NCBI RefSeq assembly: GCF_040958095.1
Contig: NC_091188.1
Location: forward strand, 36,522,017 to 36,586,016
Source of the DNA: Procambarus clarkii
Taxonomy: Eukaryota; Arthropoda; Malacostraca; Decapoda; Cambaridae
Direction: 5' to 3'
Length of the DNA: 64,000 bases
Shown here: positions 1 through 12,084 of the stretch, piece by piece
How the letters are laid out: each line of letters begins with the position of its first letter
Position numbering within the stretch: position 1 is the stretch's first letter
Notes under the pieces: model-generated
What the model saw: the letters and a program-made list of their open reading frames with translations, nothing else
Databases searched by the model: none
What the model was told of the DNA's origin: nothing
Program-made: the position numbers and the translations under genes

Positions 1-1739
1 ACAATATCATCAGCTCCAGCTCCAGGATAGCAAACCCTTAACCTGTTTCCCCTGTGGGATATTTGGGCTTGATTCTGATTAATTAATAATTAAAGTAGTA
101 AATTAAATTACGAAGGACCACCCGCTTTTAAAGTAAAGAGGGAAACTGAGAATTTCAGATCACTAGATAAAATTCTAGAGAAAACCAGTGACTATGGATA
201 TAACTAGAAAGTATGATCATAAGAATAATTAATGGGCTGTATTATTAAAGAAACAAACTTCAAACACCTACATTGGGGGGTTATTACTGGAGGTAAGTAC
301 GTCCAGGAATCAGTGTGGTTCGTTCACTAATTCAATTAATAATAATCTAATCCTATAAATAATGCTGAATATAATATCGTTCACATAAAGAAGAACATGA
401 ATATGAGCATAGTAATGAGTTACAGTAAATCACACATTAATATCAAACATTCTGAATAAATCAAATTGCAAGGAAATGGATAAAAAGAAATAAGCCTTAG
501 CTTGTAGCAGATTCCTTTAGATAACCATGGAAGTCCTCTTAATCTCCAAGTCTGGTACACTGACGAATGGTACGGTTCAACATGGAGAAGACAGCATGAG
601 GAATTCTTCTCTCGAGCTGCAAGATAAATAACTACCAGTAGCAATTGATTTAACTACTCAATTCATATTCAAAATTATTAATATCTACAGATGGAATTCT
701 AATCACCTGTTATTAGGTGTTATCCCGCTGCTTAACGAACAATCACCCCGCTATTATTAGACCTGTAAAGAAGGCATCAAATAAAGGGTACTTAGCTGTG
801 GGCACTGTATAAGTATTAAGATTGCCGTAATTTCGCATCCCAGGCTCCGGTGAACCTATCCTGGATTGTGATGCGTTTCAAGCTGGCTGATCACGTGTCG
901 TCAGGAACCAAGTCTAGGGGTCCCTCATTTAACACCAGCACTAGTTGAAAATATTATCTGCAAGGTCGTTCATGCCTCACAGTGGCGGCTTTCATCTGAG
1001 GATGGATAACACCTGCCCGATTTGTTGGGCAATGGCGTCTTTTGTGAGTACGGTAAGCACAGTTCTGCCTCCTTTCGGCTCTGCACGTGTCCGCGTACTG
1101 AGGATGGTGGCGTCTCTCCAACCCACGCCGAGTCGACGTTCATAACACAAATTATTGTCACGAACATTAATATTTCTCGCATTCGCGCTTGAAACTTTAA
1201 AGACTGGACGGGTATATTATTTAGAGGAACGAAATATTATTATTTACCGATTTAGGAATAGTATATATATAAGGGAGAGGAATTAATGTCTCCCCATGGC
1301 ATTCATTGATGACGTTAACTCTATCGCGAGGTAGACGCTATGATTCTAACGCTCTATTCGGCTTTTAGTTAGAGAACAATTCGTCTGCAATCAGTTGTCA
1401 TACAGAATGCTTTAATTATGGAGAATCGTATTTAATTCTCACACAAATTGAATATAATGTGTTTTACTGTAAAGAAATCTGACGCAATACTGGCGTCAGG
1501 TGACGTGAAAATTCTAGCCTAATGCACAGATGAATTATTAGTACATGAGAATTCTACGAGTTGTTAATTTTACTTAATACAATATTTAATATGGTTAGTA
1601 ATAAGTAATGAGAATACAATAATGCTGTATTCGATGTTGGAAATATCCAACACCCCCTGTCTCTGACACAAAACGTTTTGTCTAAATACTTCACCTAGGA
1701 ATCTCCCATAACCAAAATTCGCTTAGTTCCTACCTTTTC
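1..1739. other. Unassigned AT-rich DNA
   Basis: I see no gene, RNA or recognisable repeat here. Short open frames exist but have no motif or biased composition. A TATATATAA-type stretch near 1260 is not accompanied by any downstream coding region. Confidence 0.5.
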
Positions 1740-2066
1740 CTATTGAGCACTTTGAGGGACCTGCGCTTTATTGCTCCTCGTTGCTTTGCCTTTACCTCCT
1801 CGCTGAACTACAGGCTCACTACAGCATTTGTCCTCCAACACGGCAAATGCGTTAGAAGTCTGTAGGACATTAGTAGGCGGCTTTGTCAAGGTCTTCTTAA
1901 GGCCCCTGTTCTTTACAACTTGCCAAGACCAGGTCTTTTTAATATCGGTCGCCTCCTTTGTTTCTTCCTTATGTTGTTTCAGCTGTCGTACCTCCTCCCG
2001 TAGGGAATCCAACTCTGTCCTTAGAGTTCCAACTAGATTTATCAGTTCCTTCACTAATCTTTCCAT
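1740..2066 (-). CDS. Coiled-coil ORF1-like fragment of a retroelement
   Basis: The 108-residue open frame starts with a Met and a heptad-rich, charged helix (LVKELINLVGTLRTELDSLR and on), as expected of a coiled coil. A basic stretch with tryptophans follows, then the segment SNAFAVLEDKC. That last segment resembles the 'NxFxVLxDE' stretch found after the coiled coil in ORF1 proteins of some arthropod non-LTR retrotransposons; this resemblance is recalled, not searched. No zinc knuckle or nuclease motif is visible and no RT lies next to it, so it is probably an isolated ORF1 remnant. A small host coiled-coil protein cannot be excluded. Function is unknown. Confidence 0.35.
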   Translation of the reverse strand: MERLVKELINLVGTLRTELDSLREEVRQLKQHKEETKEATDIKKTWSWQVVKNRGLKKTLTKPPTNVLQTSNAFAVLEDKCCSEPVVQRGGKGKATRSNKAQVPQSAQ

Positions 2067-2339
2067 TATTGCTATAATAATATTACTACAATCGGAGCTT
2101 CAGCTAACACAACCTCTCACTGCGACTGTCTGTGCCTGACTGCGCCTGATCTATTCCGTTCCATGCTAAATCTGATTTCTTTGTGATCACTGTTCCCTAG
2201 CTCATTCCCTATTTTGATGTCATTAATTTGTGTTTCCCTGTTAAGTAACACTAAATCTAAAATATTATTTTCCCACGTTTCACTCTCTTAATGTGTTACG
2301 TAAGAAAGCAATCGCCAATTAATTCTAGAAAATCTTCTG

Positions 2340-2640
2340 CTTCATTTCTCATACATACTTGTAAAATATGGAAAAGTTTTGGTAAAGATAGTTTGGGCAA
2401 GTTGGAGAAGTTGCAAAATGAAGCCATGAGAATAATCTTAGCATACCCAAGAAATTCTATGATTGAAATAATGAGGATATAATTGAATATGAAGAGTATT
2501 GTGATAGAATTTCAGAGATAAAGATTAATTGATTAATTAATTAAGATTAATGAATTAATCCTCAGTTCAAAAGGTTGGAAGTAATGAACAATGTATTTTA
2601 AAGTAAAAGAGAGCATATATATATTGTCAGGGTCCACCCC
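2340..2640 (+). pseudogene. Fragment of RNase H-type LINE (RT thumb region)
   Basis: The translated piece GKLEKLQNEAMRIILAYPRN followed by MIEIMR matches, with few changes, the post-RT segment of the LINE on the minus strand at 61.1-61.3 kb (GKLEKVQNEAIRIILGCPRN). DNA similarity continues past the open frame: the run 'ggaagtaatgaacaatgta' near 2577-2595 also occurs in reverse complement near 61.01 kb. This is therefore a second, dead-on-arrival copy of the same family, truncated at both ends and carrying a stop after the MIEIMR motif. It sits in opposite orientation to the larger copy. Confidence 0.8.
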
Positions 2641-3235
2641 CTTCCTACCTGTGATCGGGGTTGTCCCACGGGTCTTAGCCCCTCAGTACCAGGCGCCACT
2701 GCTCGCCCTTGCGCTCCCCCAGTCAACTAAGGGCTGGCCTCATATATACCACTAGCGAGTGGGGAGGTTCAAGTCTACCTGTGACACACCTGAACCTGCC
2801 CGTCCTGACACTGGGACGTTTTCTCCTTCTTTATCTGGTCTGTTCTGAGGTCGCCAGCTGGGTGTTTATACTCGTGTCCCAGCAACACGTCAGTGGTCTT
2901 ATTGGTTATCTGAATCATGGATGCAATATCAAATGCAGTACAAGGTGTCACTAATGATCTCGTAAATATATATATATATAGCCCTAGAGAATGGAGGCTC
3001 ACTTAAACTCATCAGCTAGTTTAAAAGTTTACTGAAGAAAAGCATATATACACATATAAATTGCATAAATAAATTGGTTATGAGTGGAATCATCCACTGG
3101 TGGCAACACTCTTCTTGACACGCCTCTGGCAACACGATCAGCTGACTGGGTCCACACCTCGAGCCTCGGCACACACCTCGCGCCTCTGGCAGCACGATCA
3201 GCTGACAGCTCCAACTGTCAGAACGTCGTGACTCT

Positions 3236-3254
3236 CCCCCCCCCCCCCCCCCCC
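3236..3254. repeat. Poly-C tract (19 C)
   Basis: An uninterrupted run of 19 C lies between two copies of a short CGATCAGCTG-containing motif (3135-3200 and about 3268). Such homopolymers are prone to length error in assembly. Confidence 0.9.
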
Positions 3255-3539
3255 GCCTCTAGCAATGCGATCAGCTGGGCGTTTCAGAGTTCGTTGCTGG
3301 CTCCTTGCACACCAGCTACCACCTCCAGGATCACTAACATCACTGCATCAATATATTTATGATCCACCACCATAATGCCTACATATGCTCTTGGCTCCTA
3401 GCCTAATATTCTGCCATGTAGACAATAAAATGATGAGTAGAAATTTCACAACATATAAAATACCCTTGCTCGCCTAGATCAAAAGGGGTAAAGGGAGGGA
3501 CAATTATCTACCTTATATCATTCCGACCTCGAAGCCGAC

Positions 3540-4260
3540 TCGTCCTCTGTTGAGGGATGCTGAGGTTCCTGGTCCTGGCTTCTGGTCTCCTGACGAACAG
3601 TTTCCACACACACAGGTTCCTCCGTCGTCCTCGTGGTAACGCGTCTTCACCGTGCTCACTCACAACAGGTACTGCCTTAATCCTCCTCTTGTCCGGGGAA
3701 CTGGAGACAGGTACCTCCGTCGTCGTCCTCCACTCCCACTGGCACTGCCGACACCTCGCAGTCCAGCACAGCTTCCCCTCGCCTCACTGCCAGTAGATTT
3801 GGCCCGGCCGTAGTTTTTCGCTTGATGTGGAATACTGGTCCTCTGGGCATCCCAGACGTCACCAGCCCAACGTTCCCACTGCTGCAGACTCTTTATAGAG
3901 CTTTTGGCTCTCTAATCTGGCCCGTCCTTGCATCTGGGCACTCCACGGAAGTTGTATGGCCTCTCAGACTGTCTGCAGAATCAAAGCGAAGCTTAAATCT
4001 ACTGGTAAGGGCTCCTCTAGATCCGGAGCTCAATCGAGCGCGTCCTCACTCTATGGCGGCTCGTGACGTACTCTCCCGTCCAGGCGCCAGCCGCCCCGAG
4101 AGCCCTCTGCCTCGTGACGCCACACCACCCGAGGGCTCTCGTCATTGGTCACTTCCGGCACGTGACCTCACCTGGCCAATCAAGTGCCGGGTGTGTCACG
4201 ACGTCTTGGCGAGAAACATGATGGCTCGACACCGTCTTGTGCCCAAAAAGGCGTAAGCTT
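3540..4260. promoter_or_regulatory. GC-rich promoter-like block, possibly a decayed LTR
   Basis: This block is much richer in GC and CpG than its flanks. It holds CCAAT-type sites in both directions (CATTGGTCA near 4142, CCAATCAAG near 4175), a CACGTG E-box near 4159, and a TATA-like CTTTATAGAG near 3890. A stem-loop is formed by GAGAGCCCTC (4098-4107) and GAGGGCTCTC (4131-4140). The composition resembles the LTR-like block at 9.3-9.5 kb. No coding region with recognisable motifs follows on either side. It may be an LTR, a CpG-rich promoter or neither. Confidence 0.3.
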
Positions 4261-4689
4261 TGCATTATCAAATTTTGCTGGCCATTTTACAGCCAGCTTA
4301 AACACGCTCCATGCTTTCCCACACATGAAAATGTTCCCTGAACATCAGAGAATAATTAGGCTACGGAGATATGACTCTTCTAAGCTGGGAAGGAAGAAAT
4401 ATAGGGGTGGGACACCATCACAATTTGTACCTTATGTTCTCATGTTATAAAGTATAATATTATTCCAGAAATGTATTGCTTTGTCTAAGAGACAATTCAC
4501 ATCACATTAGGAGGATTATAACGTAGATGTAGTAATTATTCCCTTGCAAAAGAAAACAAGTAACTGTTTACAATCAATTATGGTAAACAATCTGTTTACC
4601 ATAATAATTTTATTTTTAGCAGATTTAGTATTTTACTGCTCTCTTCTTGCTTTCCTTATTGTACCTTGACTCCATTGCATCCACATGCA

Positions 4690-6045
4690 AGCTGATATTG
4701 ATCCTGAACAAAATCTAATATCTCAAATTTTCAATAACCAACACACTGATCATCACCACACTGCAGGTATTACACAGCTCACCAGGCAAAAAACAAACTC
4801 CGAAATAACACTTGCTTATCAGTCTTCAACCAAAATGTCAGATCACTTAGTAAACATTTTGATGACATAAATGCACTACTCTCAGCGCTGGGTACTAAAC
4901 AATCGTTCATTATTTTAACAGAAACCTGGCTAAGTAAAGACCATACCCAACTTTTCAACTGAGCTGGTTATAAAGCCATTCATAACTGTAGGCTTAACAA
5001 AAAAGGAGGTGGCACAGCTATATACTACCAAGATACCTTCACCTGCAACAGTGTCATTAGTGATAGAGATGACTACTGTGAATTTACTTTTGCTCAATTT
5101 TCAATTAAATCCCTTAAATCCTCCTTGACTATTGGAGCCATTTATAGATTTCCCAATACTAACATAGCTGCATTCACAGATAACTTGAGGAATCTTATCA
5201 TAAACAACAACCTCAACAAAAGTCACATAGTTCTGGGGGGGGACTTCAATATTGACCTAGGGCAACAAAATAGTCCTCAAGTCAACTATTTCCTTAACGG
5301 CATGAACTCCTGTGAACTCATCCCCGCAATCACCAGACTCACCCGATTCACTCAAACACCCGCTACTACCCTGGATCACTTATGGACCAACATAACAGCT
5401 CCCCTCACATCTGGTATATTCACTGACAGAACAACTGACCACTATCCTACCTTCCTTGTAGCAAACATGTCCATATCACCACCAGTTAACACGAAAATTA
5501 CCTTTAAGTTACACAGTGAAGCACCAATAGGCAATCTCACAAATGCTCTCCTCATTATAAACTGGGAATCTGAATTTGATAATACACAGGACAAAAATGA
5601 ATTAACTAGCCTCTTCCTTTCCAAAATCCTAAGCCTTTACAATACTTACTGTCCTCTCCTCACCAAGCAAGTAACTGTCAAAAGGTTAAATAATCCCTGG
5701 CTCACTAATGGCATACTCAATGCAATCGACAGGAAACATGAATATGAAAAAAACTTAGGATTGGCCTAATTGCAAAGGAAGTAGTTAAGAGGTACTCGTC
5801 AGTGCTTACCCAGTATAATAAGAGCAAAGCGTTTCTAGTATGAGAATAGATTCTAAGAAGCTAAAGGCAACATGACAAGCACATGGAGAGCCATCTCTAA
5901 CATTCTAGGAGCTAAACAACATTCACATAGCAAGATAATAGTCTCCAAGGATGGTTATACACCTACAACAGACCTTGAAACAGCAACTGAATTTAATACA
6001 CTTTACTACTCTCCACGAACTGGACCAAAACTTGTTCCAAGTGGA
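4690..6045 (+). pseudogene. CR1/Jockey-group LINE, endonuclease part (broken)
   Basis: The translation shows an apurinic/apyrimidinic-type LINE endonuclease. TETWLSK lies near 4919, IGAIYRFPNTN near 5130, GGDFNIDLG near 5238-5264, LDHLWTN near 5371, and TDHYPTFL near 5432, which corresponds to the usual SDH-type terminal motif. The catalytic Asp/Asn/His positions are recognisable. The frame is open only from about 5125 to 5769; upstream it has a stop inside the TETWL region and downstream it shifts. After 5.87 kb the text is the linker between endonuclease and RT, which stops matching near 6.04 kb where a foreign insert begins. The 5' UTR and ORF1 are not visible. Clade assignment (CR1/Jockey group rather than RTE) rests on motif style only. 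Confidence 0.8.
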
Positions 6046-6690
6046 AACACAGTTTCGGGCGATCGAGCGGCAACACGGAAAAGTGTATACTCTTTTTCAC
6101 TGTGCTGCCCTTAATTTTCAATGTACATATTTCATTTTTATAACAATGTGTTCGCAATAGAATGTTCTAGAAGAACATATGTATAAATGCCACCAAACCG
6201 TGATTTAAACCATTACTAATAAAGAAACTACGTGAATCACTATCTGTGAGCTCCAAACAGCGATGAGATGTTTCCTTTCTTTTCAGGGTTGTCAACTCCA
6301 CACTTGTCCTACAGCGTTAAATTTGGTATTTTTGAGACCACAATAAAATTCCTTACACGGACATATGCATATAAATGTAGAACCTTGATCGCGGCTCACC
6401 CGCAGGAGTGTGGGAATTGGGCGAAGTGTTACCCGTTACTGCACATCAGCGATCTACAATAGTTTTACCACGAAGATACAAGACAATGCCGTTCTCTAAA
6501 ATAGGCTATGTGGCTATTAGAAATACGTAAATTTTATGGCAAACATGTTTATACTATACCTTGTCGATCAGATAAGAATTGAATTTTATAGAAATATTTG
6601 TTCGTCGGACATAAAAATATGTCTCCTGGGCATTTTCAAGTGACCCCCGGCGGACACGATCTTGTGTCCGCCGGGGAGTAAAGTGATAAT
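6046..6690. mobile_element. Unknown 0.6 kb insert inside the LINE
   Basis: LINE text stops near 6.04 kb and resumes near 6.69 kb with a partly duplicated linker: NTLYYSPRTGPKLV on the left and NSFFSSIGANLARK on the right are alternative versions of the same stretch. The intervening sequence has an AATAAA near 6221 and ends with a perfect 13-bp inverted repeat (6645-6657 / 6664-6676, 6-base loop). I recognise no open frame or terminal inverted repeat. It could be a MITE, part of an LTR, or the junction of two LINE copies. Confidence 0.4.
6645..6676. repeat. GC-rich perfect hairpin (13-bp arms)
   Basis: CCCCGGCGGACAC (6645-6657) pairs perfectly with GTGTCCGCCGGGG (6664-6676) around GATCTT. The arm closely resembles the arm of another hairpin at 16582-16613. 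Confidence 0.9.
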
Positions 6691-8125
6691 TATAAGTAAT
6701 AGCTTCTTCTCATCGATTGGTGCTAACCTTGCCCGAAAAATCCCACAGACCCAGACACATGTTACCACATATCTTTCAGGTAGCTTTCCAAACTCTCTTC
6801 TCCTCTCACCGATCAACCCTACAGAGGTAGTGTCCATCATTCACCCACTAAAATCCAAAGCTGGGAACATTAGTAAAATTCAATCCATGGTATACAAGAG
6901 TGCCTCCCATGCCCTTACACGTACGTCCCTTAGCCTTGCTGTTCAATAAATCTCTAGAATGTCATACCGTCCCTGACATCCTTAAAAAAACAAAAGTAAC
7001 GCCAGTTCATAATGGAGGTAACACGGCAGACATAAATAATTACAGACCCATATAAAATCTACCTTTATTATCAAAAATATTTGAAAAAATTATTTACAAA
7101 CAGCTCTACTCCGATCTCGTAAAATTCAATATACTAAGACATGTCATTTTGGCTTCCACTCCCAAAAGAGTACCAATGATGCGATTGTTAGTCTGCTGGA
7201 CTTAATCTACTCAGCCCTTGACAAAAGTGAGTTTCCGATTGGACTCTTCATTGACCTGAGAAAGGCCTTTGATACTGTTAACCATAACTACCTCTTAAAT
7301 TCCAACATTATGGAATCAGTGACATTGCCCTGAACTATACCCGATCCTATCTTAATGACAGACACCAATATGTGGCCATCAATGACGTAACCTCTCCTAC
7401 TCTACCACTAACCGTAGGGGTGCCAAAGGGTAGCATCTTAGGACCTCTCCTATTTCTTAAATACATCAATGATCTGCGTAATGTCTCTAACATGCTTAAA
7501 CCAATTATGTTTGCTGATGATACTACTCTCATCTACTCTGACCCCAACCCATTCATATTAAATAATGTTGTAAACAATGAACTAAAAAAAGTCAACTTAT
7601 GGATGTCATCCAACAAACTTACACTAAACATAGAAAAGACCTACTTCAGCTTTTTTGGAAGCAAATCAACAAATGCAATTCAGTTTCAGATAGATAATGT
7701 AAACATTAGCAATAAAAATGATGGAAAGTTTCTTGGCCTTTACTTAGACAAGAGACTCAACCTCAGCACAATATTACGTGCCCTATTCTGTTTTCCTCTC
7801 ACTCTATTATGCACTTATCAATCCCTATCTTACTTATGGTATCTGTGCTTGGGGTTCAACCTCTGCAAACTACCTCAAGCCCATCAACACCCAGCAGAAA
7901 TCTGCTATCAGGATAATAACAAAGTCTGCTTTCAGACAAGACACAGCTCTCCTGTTTAAATCCCTAAACATGCTAAACATAAATTCACTCCAAACATTCT
8001 CTTGTGCTAATTACATTTTTAAAACCCATTTTTTAAGTGCAAACCCTGTTCAGAAACTCATCCTGGACAGATGTAATAGAACACATAATCAACACACCAG
8101 ACATAAATATCTCTTTGATATCCTG
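6691..8125 (+). pseudogene. CR1/Jockey-group LINE, reverse transcriptase part (broken)
   Basis: This continues the LINE that starts near 4.7 kb. Linker sequence precedes an RT that can be followed through several frames: INNYRPI near 7040, FEKIIYKQLYSDL near 7080, then VGVPKGSILGPLLF near 7415 and the catalytic FADDTTLIYSD near 7508. The thumb and C-terminal part (YALINPYLTYGICAWGS near 7805, then HTRHKYLFDIL) runs to about 8125. There are at least three frameshifts and stops, for example inside the fingers region at 7.05-7.37 kb and at 7.78 kb. The RT catalytic Asp pair is intact but the element cannot encode a full protein. Its 3' end is interrupted by an LTR fragment that begins at 8126. 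Confidence 0.85.
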
Positions 8126-8296
8126 TTACGACCCTGGGTTCCTTAGTTGGAAACCAAAGGTCAAATTGAGCTCTAAATAATTACTTTACATTAATTGATA
8201 GGAGTGCTGATGAGCTTTTGTTCCTATCTTCCTTGCCAGACGTAAGACGAATCTTGTTTCTCACAGAGCATTCAGACTCTGAGCTTGTTATTTTAT
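8126..8296 (+). mobile_element. 5' fragment of the element-C LTR
   Basis: It begins TGTTACGACCCTGGG and follows the first part of the LTRs at 15399 and 32451, including the shared block around 'cttccttgccagacgtaag' (8229-8247) and the run to 'gactctgagcttgtta'. A 30-50 base stretch in the middle is diverged. The downstream part of the LTR is missing and replaced by a SINE. Confidence 0.85.
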
Positions 8297-8437
8297 TTTA
8301 CTTTATTATTTTACTGCTAGGTAACAGGGGCATAGGGTGAAAGAAACTCTGCCCATTGTTTCTCGCCGGCGCCCGGGATCGAACCCGTGATCACAGGATC
8401 ACAAGTCCAGCGTGCTGTCCGCTCGGCCGACCGGCGG
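8297..8437 (-). mobile_element. SINE-B copy, 3'-truncated
   Basis: On the minus strand it shows the tRNA-like head (GCCGGTCGGCCGAGCGGAC, then the T-arm GGGTTCGATCCCGG) followed by the body 'gagaaacaatgggcagagtt'. The 3' body and the tail that ends in repeated GATAACCTCAA are absent here. Fuller copies lie at 12.1, 26.8 and 62.7 kb. Confidence 0.85.
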
Positions 8438-8445
8438 AACGTGCC

Positions 8446-9113
8446 TGCAGGCCCTCGACGGAGGGTGTCCAATGCGCTGCCGGGTAATTATATTTTTATC
8501 ATTTAAATTCAAAACTCCCGTGGCTACATGGGGTTCACATCAGCTTCCTCAGGAGTCTTGTAAACAGATGCCATCTTTAAAAAAAATCATGGGCCACATT
8601 CCCGGGTGTGAGAGCCTCAGTACTGAGTGAGCAACCAAGGCTGGCAAACGCAGTATGAGCTCACAGCACTGTTGTTCAGCTCGTGACTACAGCACCACCT
8701 AATAATGTAAAAATAAATATATAACTTGTATTATATAGCCATGATAGTAATGCAGAAGAGCCTGAGTGTGATAATGACTGTGTACAATGTTCAAATATCA
8801 CTGATTTAATGCTGTTCACGATGTTCACAGTGCTAGCCACAGCACCACTGCATTATTTCGTCCATCTAGGAATCCTCAAACAACTTCTTAGGTTCCTTTA
8901 CAGAATAAACTTGTGGTCAATTATTCATTTACAGGAATTATGACCAGGATTGTGATAATAGCAGGATTGTGGTGATAAATTAGCGAGGAGGGAGGAAATC
9001 GAGGTAGCCTCACTGTGTGTGTGGCAGCCACTCTTGTTTTGCTCACCATACTAACTTAGTGATTCATTATGGTGAACACATATGTACATTAGTATATACA
9101 ATGTGTGTATTGT
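8446..9113. other. Unassigned DNA
   Basis: No open frame with motifs, no copy of a repeat seen elsewhere in the window, and no RNA-like fold that I could recognise. Confidence 0.4.
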
Positions 9114-11285
9114 GACGGTGTTCCCCCCCTTATATTTCTCCCACGCCTGCAGTAAGAGTCATGTCCACTTTACCCAAGCGTTCTCTACGTCGCAGGCATC
9201 AATTTGATATATGTGGGAGAGTGGAGTGTGCTCGGAGTGCCGAGAAATTTGTGAAACAATAATATTTTGGCCTGTGGTTTAGGCCCTTTAGGAAGCCAAG
9301 ATAGCGCTGGCTCTCCTGTTTCCCCGCCAAAACGGTGTGACGTCAGTGACACCGGATTGGTCACCGACAGCAATGTGGCACCGGAAGCCAATGAAAACAT
9401 CCCGTGGCGAAAGTGACGTCACGAAGGAAGGGGGTCCGGGCAGCGCGCCGCGTTGGCGCCAGCAGTCAGACACGACACGTCAAGGTTGGACGTGCGACGA
9501 TTGGTCCTGTCAGTTTGACAGTTGTTTCCCGCTCCCGTGGATTTACGCGTCACCTGAAGTCTGCCAGTACTCTGTGAGGTCTTCCCTAGTTCATGTGTTG
9601 AACCAGAGAGAGAATCGACAGTTATCGAGCAACAAGTGCTCCAGGACAGGTACTGTGCAAGAAGAAGTGAAGTCTGTGCAGTGACGTAGGCGACGTCTGA
9701 GGCAGTTCACCCATTCGTGACGGCGTAGTGGCTGACCAGAGCCACTGGGTAGCAGAGGAAGAAGAGGACTAGTCGGGAATCCGGACGACTGCAGCCAAGA
9801 CGTAGGCGGCAGCCGTAGCTGGGAGAAGTCGACGGCCAGGAGACCGACTCCAACCCTACAAGAAGTCGAGGAGCACGGACCTGCAGAGAAGAAGGCACGG
9901 AGACGAGGCGCTAAACGGTGGGACGGCGAGTGGTTCCTGGAGGACACGACAACGTGTGTGGGAGGGGGGCGTTCCCGACACCAGGACCAGGAGCTACAAC
10001 TCAACTCTCATCGGAGGATAGGTGGAAGTAGGTGGTTCTAGTTTCCCTCCCCATTTCCCTTTAGTCAGCTATATTATTCGGCTATATTATTTAGCCTGAG
10101 GATTTTGTATGTCGTGAGCAAGTCTCACCTATGTCACAGTAAGGCACCAGTGTGCAGAACAGTACTATCAAGAGTACTCACGATACTTATATATATTATT
10201 ATTGGTGTGTACAGGCACCTGGAATAATTGATGAATTTACTGTGTTTTGTATATCTTGCTTGAGACTTTAATGTGAACATAGAGTGAGAAATTATATATA
10301 ATATTATGCCAGTATTTGGAAGTTAGGCTATGTGCCCAGTAACTATTTATTTACCATTTATTGATGTCTGATTTATCTATATTATATATGTCTATGTTCG
10401 TGCATTAAATAACCATTTGTGAGTGCAGTGATTTATTGTGTTGTCGCCCATGAAAGGAAATACCAAGAACACCAGTGTTAAACATTCCATAAGTTACCAT
10501 TGAAATGAAGGGCAGTGTGTAAAACCATTATAGTGAATTATTGTCGCATTTATTATAGAAACGATTGTTTGAGCCCAAGTACAGTGTAGCGAAGTAATAC
10601 GTGCTATTGTTGCCAATATCGAGTGTGCGAACTTCTAGTGATCTGTGAGAACTTAAAGAAACAGCGCGCGTGCCGCTAGAGAAACAAGCAATAAACTTTC
10701 GCGCGGAAAGGGGGGCGCTCAGCTGATTGTGACATTGACGAGAGGGAAAGTGTTGCCACCGTAGTGAGTGCATAATATTCGTGGGAACAAACGACTCCCG
10801 CCAGGATCAGCTGATTTATTTATTGATATGACCTTGTGACATCTTTTATGAATTTTAAGTAAAATACAAAATACTTTTGTGTTTATATCATCCCCTCCAT
10901 TTATCTTGTGGCTATATTATACTGGAAAGCAAAGAGTGATAAAAGTAATTACCTGCCTGAGAGCCTGATCTATTGAGTGTGACCTTGCCAAGGTTACCAC
11001 AATTCAACCAGTCCACTGATGTGTTACTGGACACCGAAAACACCAGTTGGCGACCTTGTGGTTAATAGTAAAGCCCTATTGTTGGGGTGGGCACATAACA
11101 GTTAAGTGAACGAGTTGTGTTCCCACTCCTTCTCAATCAGAGGCCGGTTGGGATTGACTGGGATACTCTCCTGGCGTGCAGTGGCGCCGTGAGGATAGAG
11201 TGAAGACCCGCGGGGCTACGGTGAGTGACCTTGAGGTACTGTTGCTCACCCAGAGTAAGAGTAAGATAAGAGGTAAACCCCAACA
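9114..11285 (+). mobile_element. Possible 2.2 kb LTR (LTR-F)
   Basis: It starts TGTGACGGTGTTCC and ends CCCCAACA immediately before TTGGCGACCTTGCC, a layout like an LTR followed by a primer-binding site. A similar TTGGCGACCTTG also occurs at 11046, so the true boundary could be there. The first 400 bases are CG-rich and carry two perfect CRE palindromes TGACGTCA (9338-9345 and 9414-9421) and CCAAT-type boxes, as in a promoter. No second copy is present in the window and no gag or pol follows, so this is tentative. No convincing coding frame lies inside it. Confidence 0.4.
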
Positions 11286-11344
11286 TTGGCGACCTTGCCA
11301 GGATAGGTACTGATAACGGTTGCTCACCGAGTAGTAGAGTAAAA

Positions 11345-11960
11345 CCGCAACAGTATATAGTGTAATAACAGCCACAGGAGTATGTTGGGAGGAGCTATTT
11401 TGGTGAGGGAGGTGACGTCGTAATCGTAGCGTCGTCTGCTGTCAGCTGTGTGAATTCTCATGCAGTGTAGTGTGGCCACCGTACTGTTTGGACACAATAC
11501 CGGCTTACATGCATAGTTCTGGTGAATAAAACATGCAGATAGGCATACATAATATGTGCAAATAGTGTAATAAAAACAATAACAGTACGGTGGGAGGAGC
11601 AATGTTGGCGATAAGATACTGGAGGAGTGAGAGAGGACTAGCTGGGTGTGGCAGCTCACACTCGTGGAGTTCTGTCGAGTGTGTTGATGGTGAATGTATA
11701 TAGTGTGTGACAGTGTATAGTGTGTAAATATGTTGTAAATATACATAAATGTACCTGAAACATTGGTGTGAATACCAGTATGGTGGGAGGAGTGGTGATG
11801 GCGAGTATGATGTTGGAGGAGTGAGGGGGACTGGCTGGGTATGGCAGCTCACACTCGCGAAGTTCTGAGTGTGTTTATTATGTGTGTATACTGTATAGTG
11901 TGTGATACTGTACAGTGTATAAATAGATTGTATATATACATAAATTAGCATGATACAGTG
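11345..11960. repeat. Degenerate tandem repeat, about 190 bp unit
   Basis: Two to three units share 'ggtgggaggag', 'actggctgggtatggcagct', 'cacactcg', and a closing run of TATAGTGTGTGA/TAAATA-type words. The units near 11.59 kb and 11.78 kb align well; an earlier one near 11.37 kb is weaker. It occupies what would be the 5' untranslated region after LTR-F. Confidence 0.6.
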
Positions 11961-12084
11961 GAAATATGTGCCGGATATGTGTACACATGTGTCATGCACA
12001 TAACACAGTGTCTTCGGACAGTATGGATGTTCTACTACCATAATATAGTGTACGTGTTCATTATACATAGGATTGACACGTTAT

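Noticed and set aside
3084-4256. Host exons in the GC-rich block
   Set aside because: Frames are short, overlapping on both strands and without domains; composition alone explains them.
8205-8235. Hammerhead core at 'gctgatgagctt' in the LTR-C fragment
   Set aside because: CTGATGAG is present but there is no GAAA with a stem II, and the other LTR-C copies do not have the motif.
9591-10004. 137-residue Arg/Ser-rich minus-strand frame in the LTR-F candidate
   Set aside because: GC-rich composition keeps several phases open and no motif is seen.
11324-12068. 140-187 residue Tyr/Ser/His-rich frames on the minus strand
   Set aside because: They lie on a tandem repeat of TATAGTGTGTGA-like words, with no domain or start context.
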